A stretch of 64,000 bases of DNA from Gracilibacillus salitolerans (GCF_009650095.1 NZ_CP045915.1:682001-746000); one strand, 5' to 3'; counted from the stretch's first letter, positions 44,150 to 52,840 are shown. Translations and numbers: made by a program. The notes: a model not told the origin generated them from the sequence alone.

Positions 44150-45474
44150 TTCTTCCAATGCCGTACCATCAGTAACGTTACTCCTCCGATTAATACCACG
44201 AGTAACAAACTAATCCAAAATCCTGGGCGGATACTCTTATCCATTAATGTTCCCGATACAGCTGTCACAATAAACAGTAATCCTACCCATGCAATCACCT
44301 TGTTTAGCAACTTTATTCCTTCTAGTACTCTCCATGACGATAGGATGATAAATGCCCAATTGAATAGCAGTAATATCCCGGCAGCAGTTGTAATATATTC
44401 ATATATCTTTTCGGGTAATAATAATGCAGTAATCACCGAAACTGCCAATCCAATCGTCGCAAGTAACAAAGAAGGCAAAGGTAATTCCTTAAATTTTTTG
44501 AGTTTTTTTGAAAAAAGTTTCGGTGCATCCCCATCTTTTGCCAGTGTTACTAATAAGGTAACAACCCCAAACAATGCAGCGGTCATCGTGGAAAAGCCCG
44601 CAACAATGATTGCTGCATTAAAAACATGAGGGAAAAATGGTAGCGAATAATCGGACAAAGCTGTTACGAATGGGCTTTCACTTGGGTCGAACTGCTCAAC
44701 AGGTGCCATAATGACTGCCAAACAAAGGGAGATAATATAGATAATAGCAAGTAATCCTAACATCACTTTTCCGGTCTTTGGAGCATCTTCTTTTTTCTTC
44801 AATCGAATGGCCATTAATCCAATGACTTCAATACCGCCAAATGCATAGAAAGCATATATTAATGATGCCCAAAATCCTTTGATTCCACCGGTAAAAGTAT
44901 CCCCCAAATTGTTGGGAATGCCAGGTTCAGAGTCTGATCCACCTGGAATTCCACCTGCTAGTGCAATGAATGCAATAATAATAAACATAAAAATCGCTGC
45001 GGTTTTGATAACTGCTAAAAAATCTTCAATGCGGTCAAAGCCTCTTGTACCAAGTAATATGACCAGAATAGAAAGTATCGCATAAATGCCTGCAAATACC
45101 CAAAGTGGAATATTTGGAAACCATGCTTTCGTTAAGATGGCTAAGGCGATTAACTGACTACCCATGATTAATATGCTTGAGCACCAATAATTCCAACCAC
45201 AGCTAAAGCCTGCCCACTTGCCAAACGCCTTTTCAGCATAATAGCAAAAAGAACCTTCCTGGGGATCTGCAGCCGACATTTTTGCTAATAAATTAAATAC
45301 GATATAGGTGCCGATTGCTGCAATCAAAAAAGAAAATACGATCGAAGGCCCGGTCAGTTTGATTCCAATACTTGAACCGAGGAAATAGCCTGTCCCAATG
45401 GTACATCCGACACCTGTCAGAGCTAATTGCCACCAGGCGATTTTCTTTTCTGATGCAGATGATGTTTCACTCAC
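44140..45474 (-). CDS. Amino acid permease, APC superfamily
   Basis: This is a 12-helix carrier of 444 aa. The first helix region is WWQLALTGVGCTIGTGYFLGSSIGIKLTGPS, with the broken glycine-rich helix of APC transporters. FAFGGIEVIGLMA near residue 215 is the helix 6 signature. GTG 45474 follows AAGGAG by 8 bases. The amino acid is not evident from sequence. It stands upstream of nothing on its strand and ends in a hairpin shared with the convergent SDR gene. Confidence 0.9.
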   Translation of the reverse strand: MSETSSASEKKIAWWQLALTGVGCTIGTGYFLGSSIGIKLTGPSIVFSFLIAAIGTYIVFNLLAKMSAADPQEGSFCYYAEKAFGKWAGFSCGWNYWCSSILIMGSQLIALAILTKAWFPNIPLWVFAGIYAILSILVILLGTRGFDRIEDFLAVIKTAAIFMFIIIAFIALAGGIPGGSDSEPGIPNNLGDTFTGGIKGFWASLIYAFYAFGGIEVIGLMAIRLKKKEDAPKTGKVMLGLLAIIYIISLCLAVIMAPVEQFDPSESPFVTALSDYSLPFFPHVFNAAIIVAGFSTMTAALFGVVTLLVTLAKDGDAPKLFSKKLKKFKELPLPSLLLATIGLAVSVITALLLPEKIYEYITTAAGILLLFNWAFIILSSWRVLEGIKLLNKVIAWVGLLFIVTAVSGTLMDKSIRPGFWISLLLVVLIGGVTLLMVRHWKKVE

Positions 45475-45532
45475 ACGACATTCTCCTTATCCTTTTTGAA
45501 CTAAAAACATGTTTAGTATGGGATAAGGTGAT

Positions 45533-46159
45533 CTAAAATATGAGTGTGATTGCTCGATAACCAAAATAAATAGCAAAACCAATTAAGGAAAGCCCAGTAA
45601 TAACTGAGATCATTTTTAATGTTTTATCTGACAGTAAGTGACGCGAGCCGCTGGAGACAAGAGCCATGGAGATATCCCAAATCATTACACCGAAAATGAT
45701 TGCTGTACTGTACCAGATTAAGTGAAGCGTATCATATTTATCAATCGTGTTAGCCAATACGGAGCCGTAAATTCCTAACCAAAACAAAATCGAGAGCGGA
45801 TTGCTAATGGAAATCAAAAAGCCAGAAGTAAAGGTTTTGCGTAACGAATCACGTTCCTCCCTTAATTGAAGCGATTGCTTCGAAACCATACTTTCGATAC
45901 CTGTATACAAGAGAACAAACGCACCAAATGACCACAAAAAAGTCTTCATAAAAGGCGTTTCTAAAAAATGGACAACCCCAAAATAGACAGCAAGAATAAA
46001 AAACAACTCTGCTATAATGGAACCTAAACCAACCATCCATGAATGCAGGAATCCGTTTTTTATCCCTTGGTTAATTTGTGCCGCGTTAATCGGACCAAGT
46101 GGTGCGGCTAAAGATAAGCCGAGAAACATATAACTAAGAAAAATTGTCAACTGCTTCAC
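45533..46159 (-). CDS. LysE-family amino acid exporter
   Basis: This is a six-helix exporter of 208 aa. The start FLSYMFLGLSLAAPLGPINAAQINQGIKNGF is the LysE/RhtB signature (G..PGP or APLGP). The middle has TFLWSFGAFVLLYTGIESM and the conserved TSGFLISISNPLSILFWLGI. GTG 46159 follows AAGGGA. It lies 58 bases upstream of the amino-acid permease gene on the same strand and may share a transcript. The exported amino acid is unknown. Confidence 0.9.
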   Translation of the reverse strand: MKQLTIFLSYMFLGLSLAAPLGPINAAQINQGIKNGFLHSWMVGLGSIIAELFFILAVYFGVVHFLETPFMKTFLWSFGAFVLLYTGIESMVSKQSLQLREERDSLRKTFTSGFLISISNPLSILFWLGIYGSVLANTIDKYDTLHLIWYSTAIIFGVMIWDISMALVSSGSRHLLSDKTLKMISVITGLSLIGFAIYFGYRAITLIF

Positions 46160-46241
46160 TCCCTTAACTAAATAACAAAGCTTGTACCCTTACTATTCTA
46201 TTTATAGAAAATAGAGATATGAGCAAAAGGAGATGTAATTC

Positions 46242-46937
46242 ATGTATGTCACAATAGAAATCGCTTATTTATCACCAAAAGGAATTCGAACGAATTTTTA
46301 TTCGGATGAAATCGATGTTGAAATGGCGCTAGAAATTGCAAAAGACTTTGAAAAATGGAATCGTAAAAATTCTATTGTCTTCGTAGATCTTCAAGGTAAT
46401 CGCTGGGATAAAAAAGAACTGATCGCATACACCGAAGAAATCGTGACAGAGCCTAATCATATTACGGTATTTTTTGACGGAGGATTTGATTTGAAAACAA
46501 ACAGAGCAGGGTTAGGCTGTGCCATATATTACAGACAAAATCATAAGCCCTATCGCATTAGAAAAAATATAGTAGTGCCAGAAGTGACGTCGAATAACGA
46601 GGCAGAGTATGCCGCATTATTTGAGGGGATTAAACAATTAGAAGAATTGGGTGTTCATCATCAGACGGTGGAATTCAAAGGCGATTCTAAAGTGGTAATC
46701 AATCAGCTATTAGGAGAATGGCCTTGTATGGAAGAAACGTTAAATAAGTGGGCAGATCGAATAGAAGAGAAGATTGAATCAATGGGAATCGATCCGTTAT
46801 ATCAGGATATCTCGCGGAAAGATAATCGAGAAGCGGATCAGTTAGCTACTAAGGCTCTAGAAAATGTTGAAATAAATAGCCATATAGAATTGAAAAAAAG
46901 TGTAACTAATGATCATGATGGACGACTAATAGACTAA
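46242..46937 (+). CDS. RNase HI-like protein with N-terminal extension
   Basis: The 231-residue protein has about 80 residues of unknown fold followed by an RNase HI domain. The acidic active-site residues appear in VFFDGGFD (Asp), SNNEAEYAALFEGI (Glu), EFKGDSKVVINQL (Asp) and READQLATKAL (Asp). This reverse-transcriptase-like or YpeP/YpdQ group may remove RNA from RNA-DNA hybrids. ATG 46242 has AAAAGGAG 8 bases upstream. A secreted-protein gene follows 23 bases after the stop, probably on the same transcript though functionally unrelated. Confidence 0.85.
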   Translation: MYVTIEIAYLSPKGIRTNFYSDEIDVEMALEIAKDFEKWNRKNSIVFVDLQGNRWDKKELIAYTEEIVTEPNHITVFFDGGFDLKTNRAGLGCAIYYRQNHKPYRIRKNIVVPEVTSNNEAEYAALFEGIKQLEELGVHHQTVEFKGDSKVVINQLLGEWPCMEETLNKWADRIEEKIESMGIDPLYQDISRKDNREADQLATKALENVEINSHIELKKSVTNDHDGRLID

Positions 46938-46960
46938 AGCTAAAAAATGGAGGGATGACT

Positions 46961-47641
46961 GTGAAGAGTTGGCTGAAAAAACCAATGTTATTTGGAGTAA
47001 TCGCAGGCAGTGCTTTTGTTTTACCGACAACTATTTTTGCTGAAGCAAATGCAGAAGAATTAGAGGGAACGATGATTGAATTGGAAGAAGGTATGAATCA
47101 TAACGAAACCATTGAAAATGCACAGCAATATATCGAGGAGCATTTGAGTGACAGTTTTGCGGGATTGTATATAGACCGTGAAGAGAAACAAACAGGTGTG
47201 GTAGTCTTGATGTTTACCGAATCTATTGCAGATGAGCATCGCCAAGCACTGGAAGGGTTTGCTGAGCAACCGGAAGATATTGAGATAAGAGAGGTTGATT
47301 ATACGGAAGAACAATTAATAGAGAAGCAAAGAGAAATTGATCAAGACGGTTTTGAATATGATGATTTTTCGATCTATTATACGGGCGTAGACATCATTGA
47401 CGGTAAGGTAGAAGTTGGAATTGATCCATTAAATGAGGAAAACATTCAGTTTCTTCAGGATAAATACGGAGTAGAATTAATTGATGTCGTGGAAGGTGAG
47501 CAGGCAACAACATTAGAAATGACAACAATGGATACTGAAATGGACGGTAGTATGGAAACGACTGATGAATCAGCTCAACAAGAGGAAGAGCGTAACTTTT
47601 TCCAAAAGATTGTCGATGCCATAAAGGGATGGTTTTCATAA
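46961..47641 (+). CDS. Secreted acidic protein of unknown function
   Basis: This 226-residue protein has an N-terminal signal peptide (MKSWLKKPMLFGVIAGSAFVLPTTIFA, cleavage near AEANA). The rest is strongly acidic and has two similar alpha/beta-looking halves (GLYIDREEKQTGVVVLMFTE and DFSIYYTGVDIIDGKVEVGI). It ends in an amphipathic segment FFQKIVDAIKGWFS. GTG 46961 is preferred because GGAGG lies 7 bases before it; the ATG at 46955 overlaps that site. No family is recognised. A terminator follows at 47651. Confidence 0.65.
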   Translation: MKSWLKKPMLFGVIAGSAFVLPTTIFAEANAEELEGTMIELEEGMNHNETIENAQQYIEEHLSDSFAGLYIDREEKQTGVVVLMFTESIADEHRQALEGFAEQPEDIEIREVDYTEEQLIEKQREIDQDGFEYDDFSIYYTGVDIIDGKVEVGIDPLNEENIQFLQDKYGVELIDVVEGEQATTLEMTTMDTEMDGSMETTDESAQQEEERNFFQKIVDAIKGWFS

Positions 47642-47650
47642 GAAAAAGGA

Positions 47651-47678
47651 ACACCGGAGATCAGCGTCCGGTGTTTTT
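47651..47678 (+). terminator. Terminator
   Basis: ACACCGG pairs with CCGGTGT over a 10-base loop and is followed by TTTTT. Confidence 0.75.
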
Positions 47679-47831
47679 ATTTGATAAGGCAAGAAAGTAT
47701 ATAACCATTGATATCACAACTTTTATAAATAAGTAAGGTAGGAAAAGGTTGATTCAAAACATGTCATAAAAAAAGGAAGGGATAGCTATTCAAATAGAGT
47801 TGTCATTTTGAAAGCTAGCTTGTGCAAGCCA

Positions 47832-47895
47832 ACCGCTACGGCTGACCGTTTCGCTTTCCAAGGGGCATGCTCTTCAGCTAACTTCCGCTTCAAGG
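47832..47895 (+). repeat. Palindromic repeat, family 2, left half only
   Basis: CCGCTACGGCTGACCGTTTC, CTTTCCAAGGGGC and CTTCAGCTAACTTCC match the left half of the copies at 34797-34908 and 35030-35160. The right half is missing and replaced by a family 1 repeat. Confidence 0.65.
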
Positions 47896-48005
47896 TTCAA
47901 ATAAATTAAAGGAGCCAAGTGGGGAGATCAGGTGAGCTAACACCTTGATAAGGTTCGATAACCTCAGTGGGGGGCAAAAACCCACTGAGGGAATTCTCAC
48001 TTTAT
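47889..48005 (+). repeat. Structured repeat, family 1, copy B (right half)
   Basis: From TTCAAGGTTC it follows copy A: GCTAACACCTTGATAAG, then a 10-bp perfect hairpin (CCTCAGTGGG/CCCACTGAGG) where copy A has a different but also paired stem, then TTCTCACTTTAT. The tail contains the stop codon of the ABC permease on the minus strand. Confidence 0.7.
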
Positions 48006-49858
48006 GCTTTTGGCAATACAATCCGTTGATACATTTTGACAGTTAACCAATAGTATAGTCCATAAATAACGAGAAATAGACTAATCGGAATCCAGATTTT
48101 TGTGTATGGTTCAATTAAAATAAACGAGAACATTTCCATTCCAATAAGCACATGGACAAGTCCGATTAAACCAGGAAAAAGGAAAACAAGAAATAATTCT
48201 TTATAGATTGATTTTTTCAGTTTTTCCTGACGTACCCCAATTTTCCTCAACATCTGATAGCGGTCAATATCTGCTGTTGCGCTGGAGAGCAGCTTAAACA
48301 TTAGTACACTGGCCATCATCATTAAGAAAGCAACACCTAGAAATAATCCCATAAAAATCGTACCATTCGCTACATTTTTTAAGGCGGTATAATCTTCATA
48401 TTTGCTACCAGTCATTGTAGGGTCTTCACCTGTATAATCAATTGCTAATTGGTGGTGACGTTCATCTATTTTTGCCAATGTATCAGTATAATCTGCAAAA
48501 TTGTCAACTTTTCCAATTAATACAGTTTGCGTTTCTGCATTGATTTCTTCAAATTTTTCCTGATCGAGAATATATAACGAGCGATCACCGAACATATAGA
48601 AATTTGCCATTAATTCGGTTCTTAATGCTGTTTGCCATCGTTCAGGTATTGTTTCGTCATTATCCGTTTCCTTCGTCGTGTAAACAGGAGCAATTAAATC
48701 ATCTGCTACACGTACTTCTTTCGTCAATTCCTCCAAATTACCGCTAAACTCCTTGATCATTGGCGGGTTTGCTTGTAAATCATGTTTGGAAAAATAAATG
48801 CCATCATCTGTAACACGATAGGAATAAAGGTTTCGCTCCTCAAAATCCCAATTCTCCATTTCTGCTAATTCTTCGTCTGTTGGCTGGAGTACTTTGACAT
48901 CATAAGCATGCATCATCGAAGATTGAATTTCGGTATTGTGATAAAAGGATAGTCCTGCTGTCATTGCTCCTAATCCTAATGCTACTAACATCGCCACTGT
49001 TCCAAGAACTTTGGATAACTGACTGACACGGAAATCAAGCTGTGCATAGGTAAACGCATTGAGACCTTTTTCATTGATAGTGCGAATTCCTTTAATTCTC
49101 TTAATAATAAAAGGCAACATCGCCATAAAGAAAAAGTAGGTTCCTGGTGTGACGGTAGCTGCAGCAATTAGAACACCTACATGTGCAAGCTCGCCCATGT
49201 TGATCATGGCAAAGTAACCGACAGCAATTAACACAATTGCAAATAATGTTCCTACAAAAGTTTTCCAACCTTTAACTACTTTGTTATCAGCCTTTTGATC
49301 AGCATGTAACAGTTCTAGAACTGATTTGCGTGCTATTCTGATAGCATTCACAATCGCGGTTAAAAGGAACAATATCATATAGAAAATAACAGTTGTCCAT
49401 AGTGATGATGGGTAAAGCGCATGGAATCCTTCACCAGAAAAATCAAGTCTTGACATTAACAGGCGGGCAATTCCTTCTGAAAGTCCTACACCAACGATTA
49501 GTCCGATAATAAGTGAGATAATCCCAATTACCAAAGTTTCTAGAAACATCATTTGCGTAACTTTTCCTTTTTTTGCTCCTAAGGTCATATACATACCGAG
49601 TTCCTTTTGACGGAGCGACAAAACAAAGGATGTCGCATAGAAAATATAGAAGATAGTGACAAGCCCTAAAATAAAGGTCCCAACATGGAAGACAAACACG
49701 ATGGAACTAATGAGAGCGTTCGCTTCCAAAAAGGCTTTATTCTGTGCTAATGTTTCAAACATATAGAAAATCGCAATTGATATCGTTAAACCAAATAATA
49801 ATACAAGATAATCCTTCCACATCTTTTTCATACTACCAGATAGTAGTTTCACTAACAT
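48002..49858 (-). CDS. ABC transporter permease, BceB type
   Basis: This 618-residue permease has ten helices in the BceB/FtsX arrangement: four N-terminal helices, four central helices, a large extracellular domain of about 200 residues (residues 310-515) between helices 7 and 8, and a final pair. Such proteins pair with a BceA ATPase to protect against peptide antibiotics such as bacitracin and to activate a cognate kinase. ATG 49858 follows AAGGAG. It is 18 bases downstream of the ATPase gene. No BceS/BceR pair is adjacent. Its stop codon lies inside a dispersed repeat. Confidence 0.88.
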   Translation of the reverse strand: MLVKLLSGSMKKMWKDYLVLLFGLTISIAIFYMFETLAQNKAFLEANALISSIVFVFHVGTFILGLVTIFYIFYATSFVLSLRQKELGMYMTLGAKKGKVTQMMFLETLVIGIISLIIGLIVGVGLSEGIARLLMSRLDFSGEGFHALYPSSLWTTVIFYMILFLLTAIVNAIRIARKSVLELLHADQKADNKVVKGWKTFVGTLFAIVLIAVGYFAMINMGELAHVGVLIAAATVTPGTYFFFMAMLPFIIKRIKGIRTINEKGLNAFTYAQLDFRVSQLSKVLGTVAMLVALGLGAMTAGLSFYHNTEIQSSMMHAYDVKVLQPTDEELAEMENWDFEERNLYSYRVTDDGIYFSKHDLQANPPMIKEFSGNLEELTKEVRVADDLIAPVYTTKETDNDETIPERWQTALRTELMANFYMFGDRSLYILDQEKFEEINAETQTVLIGKVDNFADYTDTLAKIDERHHQLAIDYTGEDPTMTGSKYEDYTALKNVANGTIFMGLFLGVAFLMMMASVLMFKLLSSATADIDRYQMLRKIGVRQEKLKKSIYKELFLVFLFPGLIGLVHVLIGMEMFSFILIEPYTKIWIPISLFLVIYGLYYWLTVKMYQRIVLPKA

Positions 49859-49876
49859 GCTCTCTCACTCCTTTCC

Positions 49877-50641
49877 TTATGACGATTGAATGCTTGTCAA
49901 TTCGGCAAGCACATTGAGAATTTGTTGGTGAAAGTGTTGTTGATCACCGGTTTTTTTGATTTCTTTGTAAAGATTGCCATCCTGTATAAATAAGATTCGT
50001 TCACAATAACTCGCACTTAATGGATCATGTGTGACGAGCATAATCGAAACGTCGTGATATTGATTTAAATGTTCCATTGTTTTCATTAAACTGTGTGCAT
50101 TTTTGGAATCCAGTGCACCTGTTGGCTCATCTGCTAGGATGATGGCTGGCTCATGAACTAATGCTCTGGCAGCTGCTGCACGTTGCTTTTGTCCACCAGA
50201 AATCGTGACCGGATACTTCGGAAGGATAGATTTAATACCTAGTTTTTCGGCAACTTGTGTTACTAGTGGTTTGATTTTCTTAGAGCTGACTCCTTGCAAA
50301 GAAAGTGGAAGAGCAATATTTTCATAAACTGTTAAGTTTTCCAGTAGATTGAAATCTTGAAAAATAAATCCTAGTTGTTCGGAACGAAAATCAGCTAACT
50401 CATTCTGTTTCATATCCGTAATATCCTGACCGGCAATCTCTATTTTCCCGGATGTTGCTTTATCTAAAGTGGATACAACATTGAGTAGAGTAGTTTTACC
50501 TGCACCTGATGGCCCCATAATGCCTACAAATTCTCCTTCTTCAATGGTAAAGGAAACATTATCGAGTGCTTTAAATTGATTTTCTGATTTTTTACCAAAT
50601 ATTTTTTGAACGTTTTCTACGTTTACGACGGGTTTAATCAT
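49877..50641 (-). CDS. ABC transporter ATP-binding protein, BceA type
   Basis: This 254-residue ATPase has Walker A GPSGAGKTT near residue 43, a Q-loop in FIFQDFNLLENLTVYEN, the signature SGGQKQR, Walker B IILADEPTGALD and the H-loop in MLVTHD. The subfamily is that of MacB/BceA ATPases serving FtsX-type permeases. ATG 50641 has TGGAGG upstream. A TTACA-N4-TGTAA palindrome 84 bases upstream matches the published BceR-type binding consensus, so expression is probably induced by a regulator encoded elsewhere. Confidence 0.92.
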   Translation of the reverse strand: MIKPVVNVENVQKIFGKKSENQFKALDNVSFTIEEGEFVGIMGPSGAGKTTLLNVVSTLDKATSGKIEIAGQDITDMKQNELADFRSEQLGFIFQDFNLLENLTVYENIALPLSLQGVSSKKIKPLVTQVAEKLGIKSILPKYPVTISGGQKQRAAAARALVHEPAIILADEPTGALDSKNAHSLMKTMEHLNQYHDVSIMLVTHDPLSASYCERILFIQDGNLYKEIKKTGDQQHFHQQILNVLAELTSIQSS

Positions 50642-50724
50642 GTTTCATACCTCCAATTTTGTTTTGCTATATATAGTGTATAAGAAGGTGTGAAAACTAC
50701 CTATTGATTTTTCTTTCATTTGTC

Positions 50725-50738
50725 TTACATTTTTGTAA
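50725..50738 (-). promoter_or_regulatory. BceR-type operator
   Basis: TTACA-TTTT-TGTAA, within the larger palindrome TCTTACATTTTTGTAAGA, matches the known BceR-like regulator consensus TNACA-N4-TGTAA. It lies upstream of the BceAB-like operon. Confidence 0.65.
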
Positions 50739-50766
50739 GATTGATAATGTATAGGAGGGAATAAAA

Positions 50767-50796
50767 AAGCATGAATCCATCTAAGATTCATGCTTT
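50767..50796 (-). terminator. Terminator of the EF-G-binding protein gene
   Basis: AAGCATGAATC pairs with GATTCATGCTT, with a T-run (from plus-strand AAAAAA) on the minus-strand downstream side. It overlaps the last codons of the gene at 50788. Confidence 0.7.
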
Positions 50797-51426
50797 AAGG
50801 TGTTCCACAAATTGGTGAAGTGGATTTATATTCGTAATATTCTGGTTACAGATGACAGGATCCTTGCACATATAGTTTCCTTTTTTCGAATATGTTCCAC
50901 GCATCTGGCCTTTCTTCTCTGTAGTAAATAATGATACGACCTCAAGTCCATTACAAATCGTACAGATTCCTTTATGTTGAGAGGTTTCGAGGTAACCTTG
51001 GATTCCAATCAGCTTGTTTTCTTTGGGTATAAGCATATATGTTTTCCCTGAACCTTTATCATACCATCTTAAATAGACCGTTTCTTTTCTATCTATTTGC
51101 TCGAGGTCTGGAATTTGAAGTTTTTTTGCTTTCGGAAAAGCCTTTTGAATCTGTTTGTCACTAACCAGTGGAAAAGGAATAACATATTGTTTAACCTGCT
51201 CAAGGAATGGATCGATATCTTCTTTTGCTTTCATTGTTCGAATCGATGATAGTGTCTCATGTTGATCCACTTCTATGTCTGGTAATTGTTTTTCTAATTC
51301 TTCGAAAGCAATCTCCTTAACCGCAGCTATGACTTGCTGATCGTTAGAATGAGATTGTGCACTGACAACTCTTTTGGCCTGTTGTTTCATATGATGAAAT
51401 TGATGTGGATGAATAAATGCGTCCAT
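50788..51426 (-). CDS. Elongation factor G-binding protein (FusB/FusC family)
   Basis: This 212-residue protein is of the FusB family, which binds EF-G and releases it from ribosomes stalled by fusidic acid. The N-terminal helical part begins MDAFIHPHQFHHMKQQAKRV. The C-terminal zinc finger is formed by CTICNGLE near residue 160 and CKDPVICNQN near 192, giving the four Cys. YLRWYDKGSGKTYMLIPKENKL lies between. Homologues without a resistance role are common on Bacillaceae chromosomes. ATG 51426 follows AAAGGAGGG. Confidence 0.88.
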   Translation of the reverse strand: MDAFIHPHQFHHMKQQAKRVVSAQSHSNDQQVIAAVKEIAFEELEKQLPDIEVDQHETLSSIRTMKAKEDIDPFLEQVKQYVIPFPLVSDKQIQKAFPKAKKLQIPDLEQIDRKETVYLRWYDKGSGKTYMLIPKENKLIGIQGYLETSQHKGICTICNGLEVVSLFTTEKKGQMRGTYSKKGNYMCKDPVICNQNITNINPLHQFVEHLKA

Positions 51427-51471
51427 TGTTCACCCTCCTTTCTCTTATAGTTTACCAAATCCACGATAAAA

Positions 51472-51512
51472 AGATATGGCAAGAATGTTTAGCTACTATT
51501 CTTGCCATATCT
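51472..51512. terminator. Bidirectional hairpin
   Basis: AGATATGGCAAGAAT pairs perfectly with ATTCTTGCCATATCT over an 11-base loop. It lies between the HTH gene and the EF-G-binding protein gene, both on the minus strand. Confidence 0.75.
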
Positions 51513-51520
51513 CTATTTAC

Positions 51521-51781
51521 TTAGTTTCTTCTATATACAATTTTTTTAATAGTTTCTATCGATAAACAGAAGGTATCTGCTAATGTTTCTATCTTCGTTC
51601 CTTCTTGGAATAATGCTCTAATCTGTTGATTCCGTTGATCATAATAGGCACGATTACCGGACTTGACTCCCCATTCTCTTCGGCCTTCTCGCTTCGGAAT
51701 ATAAATGCTTTCTCCTTGTACATATTCCTGTAAAGCCAGTAACAATTCTTTAGGGAGTATATCTTGCGCTTTTGTTTTCAT
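51521..51781 (-). CDS. CD3324-family small helix-turn-helix protein
   Basis: This 86-residue protein begins MKTKAQDILPKELLLALQEYVQGESIYIPKR, has the central REWGVKSGNRAYYDQRNQQI, and ends with a helix-turn-helix (GTKIETLADTFCLSIETIKKIVYRRN). This layout is that of the CD3324/Mor-like small regulators found in many Firmicutes. ATG 51781 follows AAGGAG. It lies downstream of a 19-residue peptide gene and a hairpin on the same strand, which may form a leader for it. The target is unknown. Confidence 0.85.
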   Translation of the reverse strand: MKTKAQDILPKELLLALQEYVQGESIYIPKREGRREWGVKSGNRAYYDQRNQQIRALFQEGTKIETLADTFCLSIETIKKIVYRRN

Positions 51782-51832
51782 GATCGCCAGCTCCTTATTT
51801 TAATCTTTCTATAAGGGCAAAGCATGCGCAAG

Positions 51833-51872
51833 TAAGGCGATATACTGATCACCCATACAAAGTATCGCCTTA
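51833..51872 (-). promoter_or_regulatory. Hairpin between the leader peptide and the HTH gene
   Basis: TAAGGCGATA pairs with the GTATCGCCTTA arm over an 18-base loop. The stop codon of the 19-residue peptide lies in one arm. No T-run follows in the minus direction, so this is more likely an attenuator or stability element than a plain terminator. Confidence 0.5.
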
Positions 51873-51929
51873 TTTACGCTTGCTTGCATGGGCTAGCTGT
51901 AATGCAGGCAATAATTGAGACATTGCCAT
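51870..51929 (-). CDS. Putative 19-residue peptide with strong ribosome site
   Basis: GGAGGTG precedes ATG 51929 by 5 bases. The frame gives MAMSQLLPALQLAHASKRK and then stops. Its length is far below usual gene size, yet the ribosome site is ideal and the stop is embedded in a long hairpin. It may be a leader peptide that controls the HTH gene downstream, or a small amphipathic peptide. No homologue is known to me. Confidence 0.45.
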   Translation of the reverse strand: MAMSQLLPALQLAHASKRK

Positions 51930-52010
51930 TTTAAACACCTCCGTATTGTTATCATACATCATTATGATGAAATGTCTATATGTTTTGATACAGGGATATG
52001 CAATGTGAAT

Positions 52011-52066
52011 TTTACATTTCTAATTCGTTATGCTAATATGAACATGTTCACGAAAAGAACTTGTTC
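52011..52066 (+). promoter_or_regulatory. Promoter and double operator of the TetR gene
   Basis: TTTACA (52011-52016) and TAATAT (52034-52039) are 17 bases apart. The perfect palindrome TGAACATGTTCA (52039-52050) overlaps the -10 end, and a second site GAACTTGTTC (52057-52066) lies 17 bases further. A related palindrome precedes opuCA. Confidence 0.75.
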
Positions 52067-52099
52067 ATTTAAAGTTCGTTAATCAAAGGAAGTGAAGCG

Positions 52100-52807
52100 A
52101 TGGGGGAAAGTAGGAAAGAAATTCAACGTGCCCGGATGTGGCGCTATTTCTTGGATGCTGCAACAGAAGTAATTGAAGAAGATGGCATTGATCATTTTAC
52201 GATTCGAAAAATAGCAGATAAAGCAGGCTTTACAAGTTCCACAGCATATAATTATTTTAAAGATTTATCGCACTTGAAATTTTTTGCTGCGATGCGATTT
52301 ATGTCTGACTATTTAGAAGAACTCCCGGCTTATTTAGAAAAAGGGAATAATACAGTTGAAAAATGGCTATATAGCTGGGAATGCTTCTGTAAACATTCAT
52401 TTGCCCAGCCGAAAATCTATTCTGTTATTTTTATGGATAATTTAGGGTCTATCCCTGAAGAGTTATTAGAACATTATTATAAAATCTATCAAAATGACTT
52501 AATTGGACTTCCTAATGAAGTGAAAGACATTATTATGGAGCATAGCTTTGCGAAACGCAGTGCCTTATTTATTCAACCAGCAGTAGAAGAGAAGTTTATT
52601 GAAGAAGACGAAATTGAAATGATTTCGGATATGACATTATTAATCTGGAAAGGTATGATGAATACCATTATTAATAAGCGTCGAAATTATACACAAGAAG
52701 AAGCGATGCAAATGACCTTATATTATGTATATGAAAGTGTTATGAAGGTCATAAAACCAGAAAAGCGTGAGCAAATCAATGTATCTTATACGAAAATAGA
52801 TACATGA
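52100..52807 (+). CDS. TetR-family regulator of the opuC-hydrolase cluster
   Basis: The 235-residue repressor has a TetR helix-turn-helix at residues 15-60 (AATEVIEEDGIDHFTIRKIA then DKAGFTSSTAYNYFKDL). A large ligand domain follows, with EKWLYSWECFCKHSFAQPKIYSVIF in the middle. ATG 52100 follows AAAGGAAGTGA. GAAC-NN-GTTC palindromes lie on its own promoter and 75 bases downstream before opuCA, so it probably represses itself and the opuC operon. The classical choline repressor BetI is also a TetR protein, but this one is only distantly similar. The ligand may be the imported osmolyte or its ester. Confidence 0.85.
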   Translation: MGESRKEIQRARMWRYFLDAATEVIEEDGIDHFTIRKIADKAGFTSSTAYNYFKDLSHLKFFAAMRFMSDYLEELPAYLEKGNNTVEKWLYSWECFCKHSFAQPKIYSVIFMDNLGSIPEELLEHYYKIYQNDLIGLPNEVKDIIMEHSFAKRSALFIQPAVEEKFIEEDEIEMISDMTLLIWKGMMNTIINKRRNYTQEEAMQMTLYYVYESVMKVIKPEKREQINVSYTKIDT

Positions 52808-52826
52808 TTATTTTTTTCTAAAAATG

Positions 52827-52840
52827 ATGAACACGTTCAT
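52827..52840 (+). promoter_or_regulatory. TetR operator before opuCA
   Basis: ATGAACACGTTCAT is a near-perfect palindrome sharing GAAC-NN-GTTC with the two sites before the TetR gene. It lies 43 bases before the opuCA start. Confidence 0.7.
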
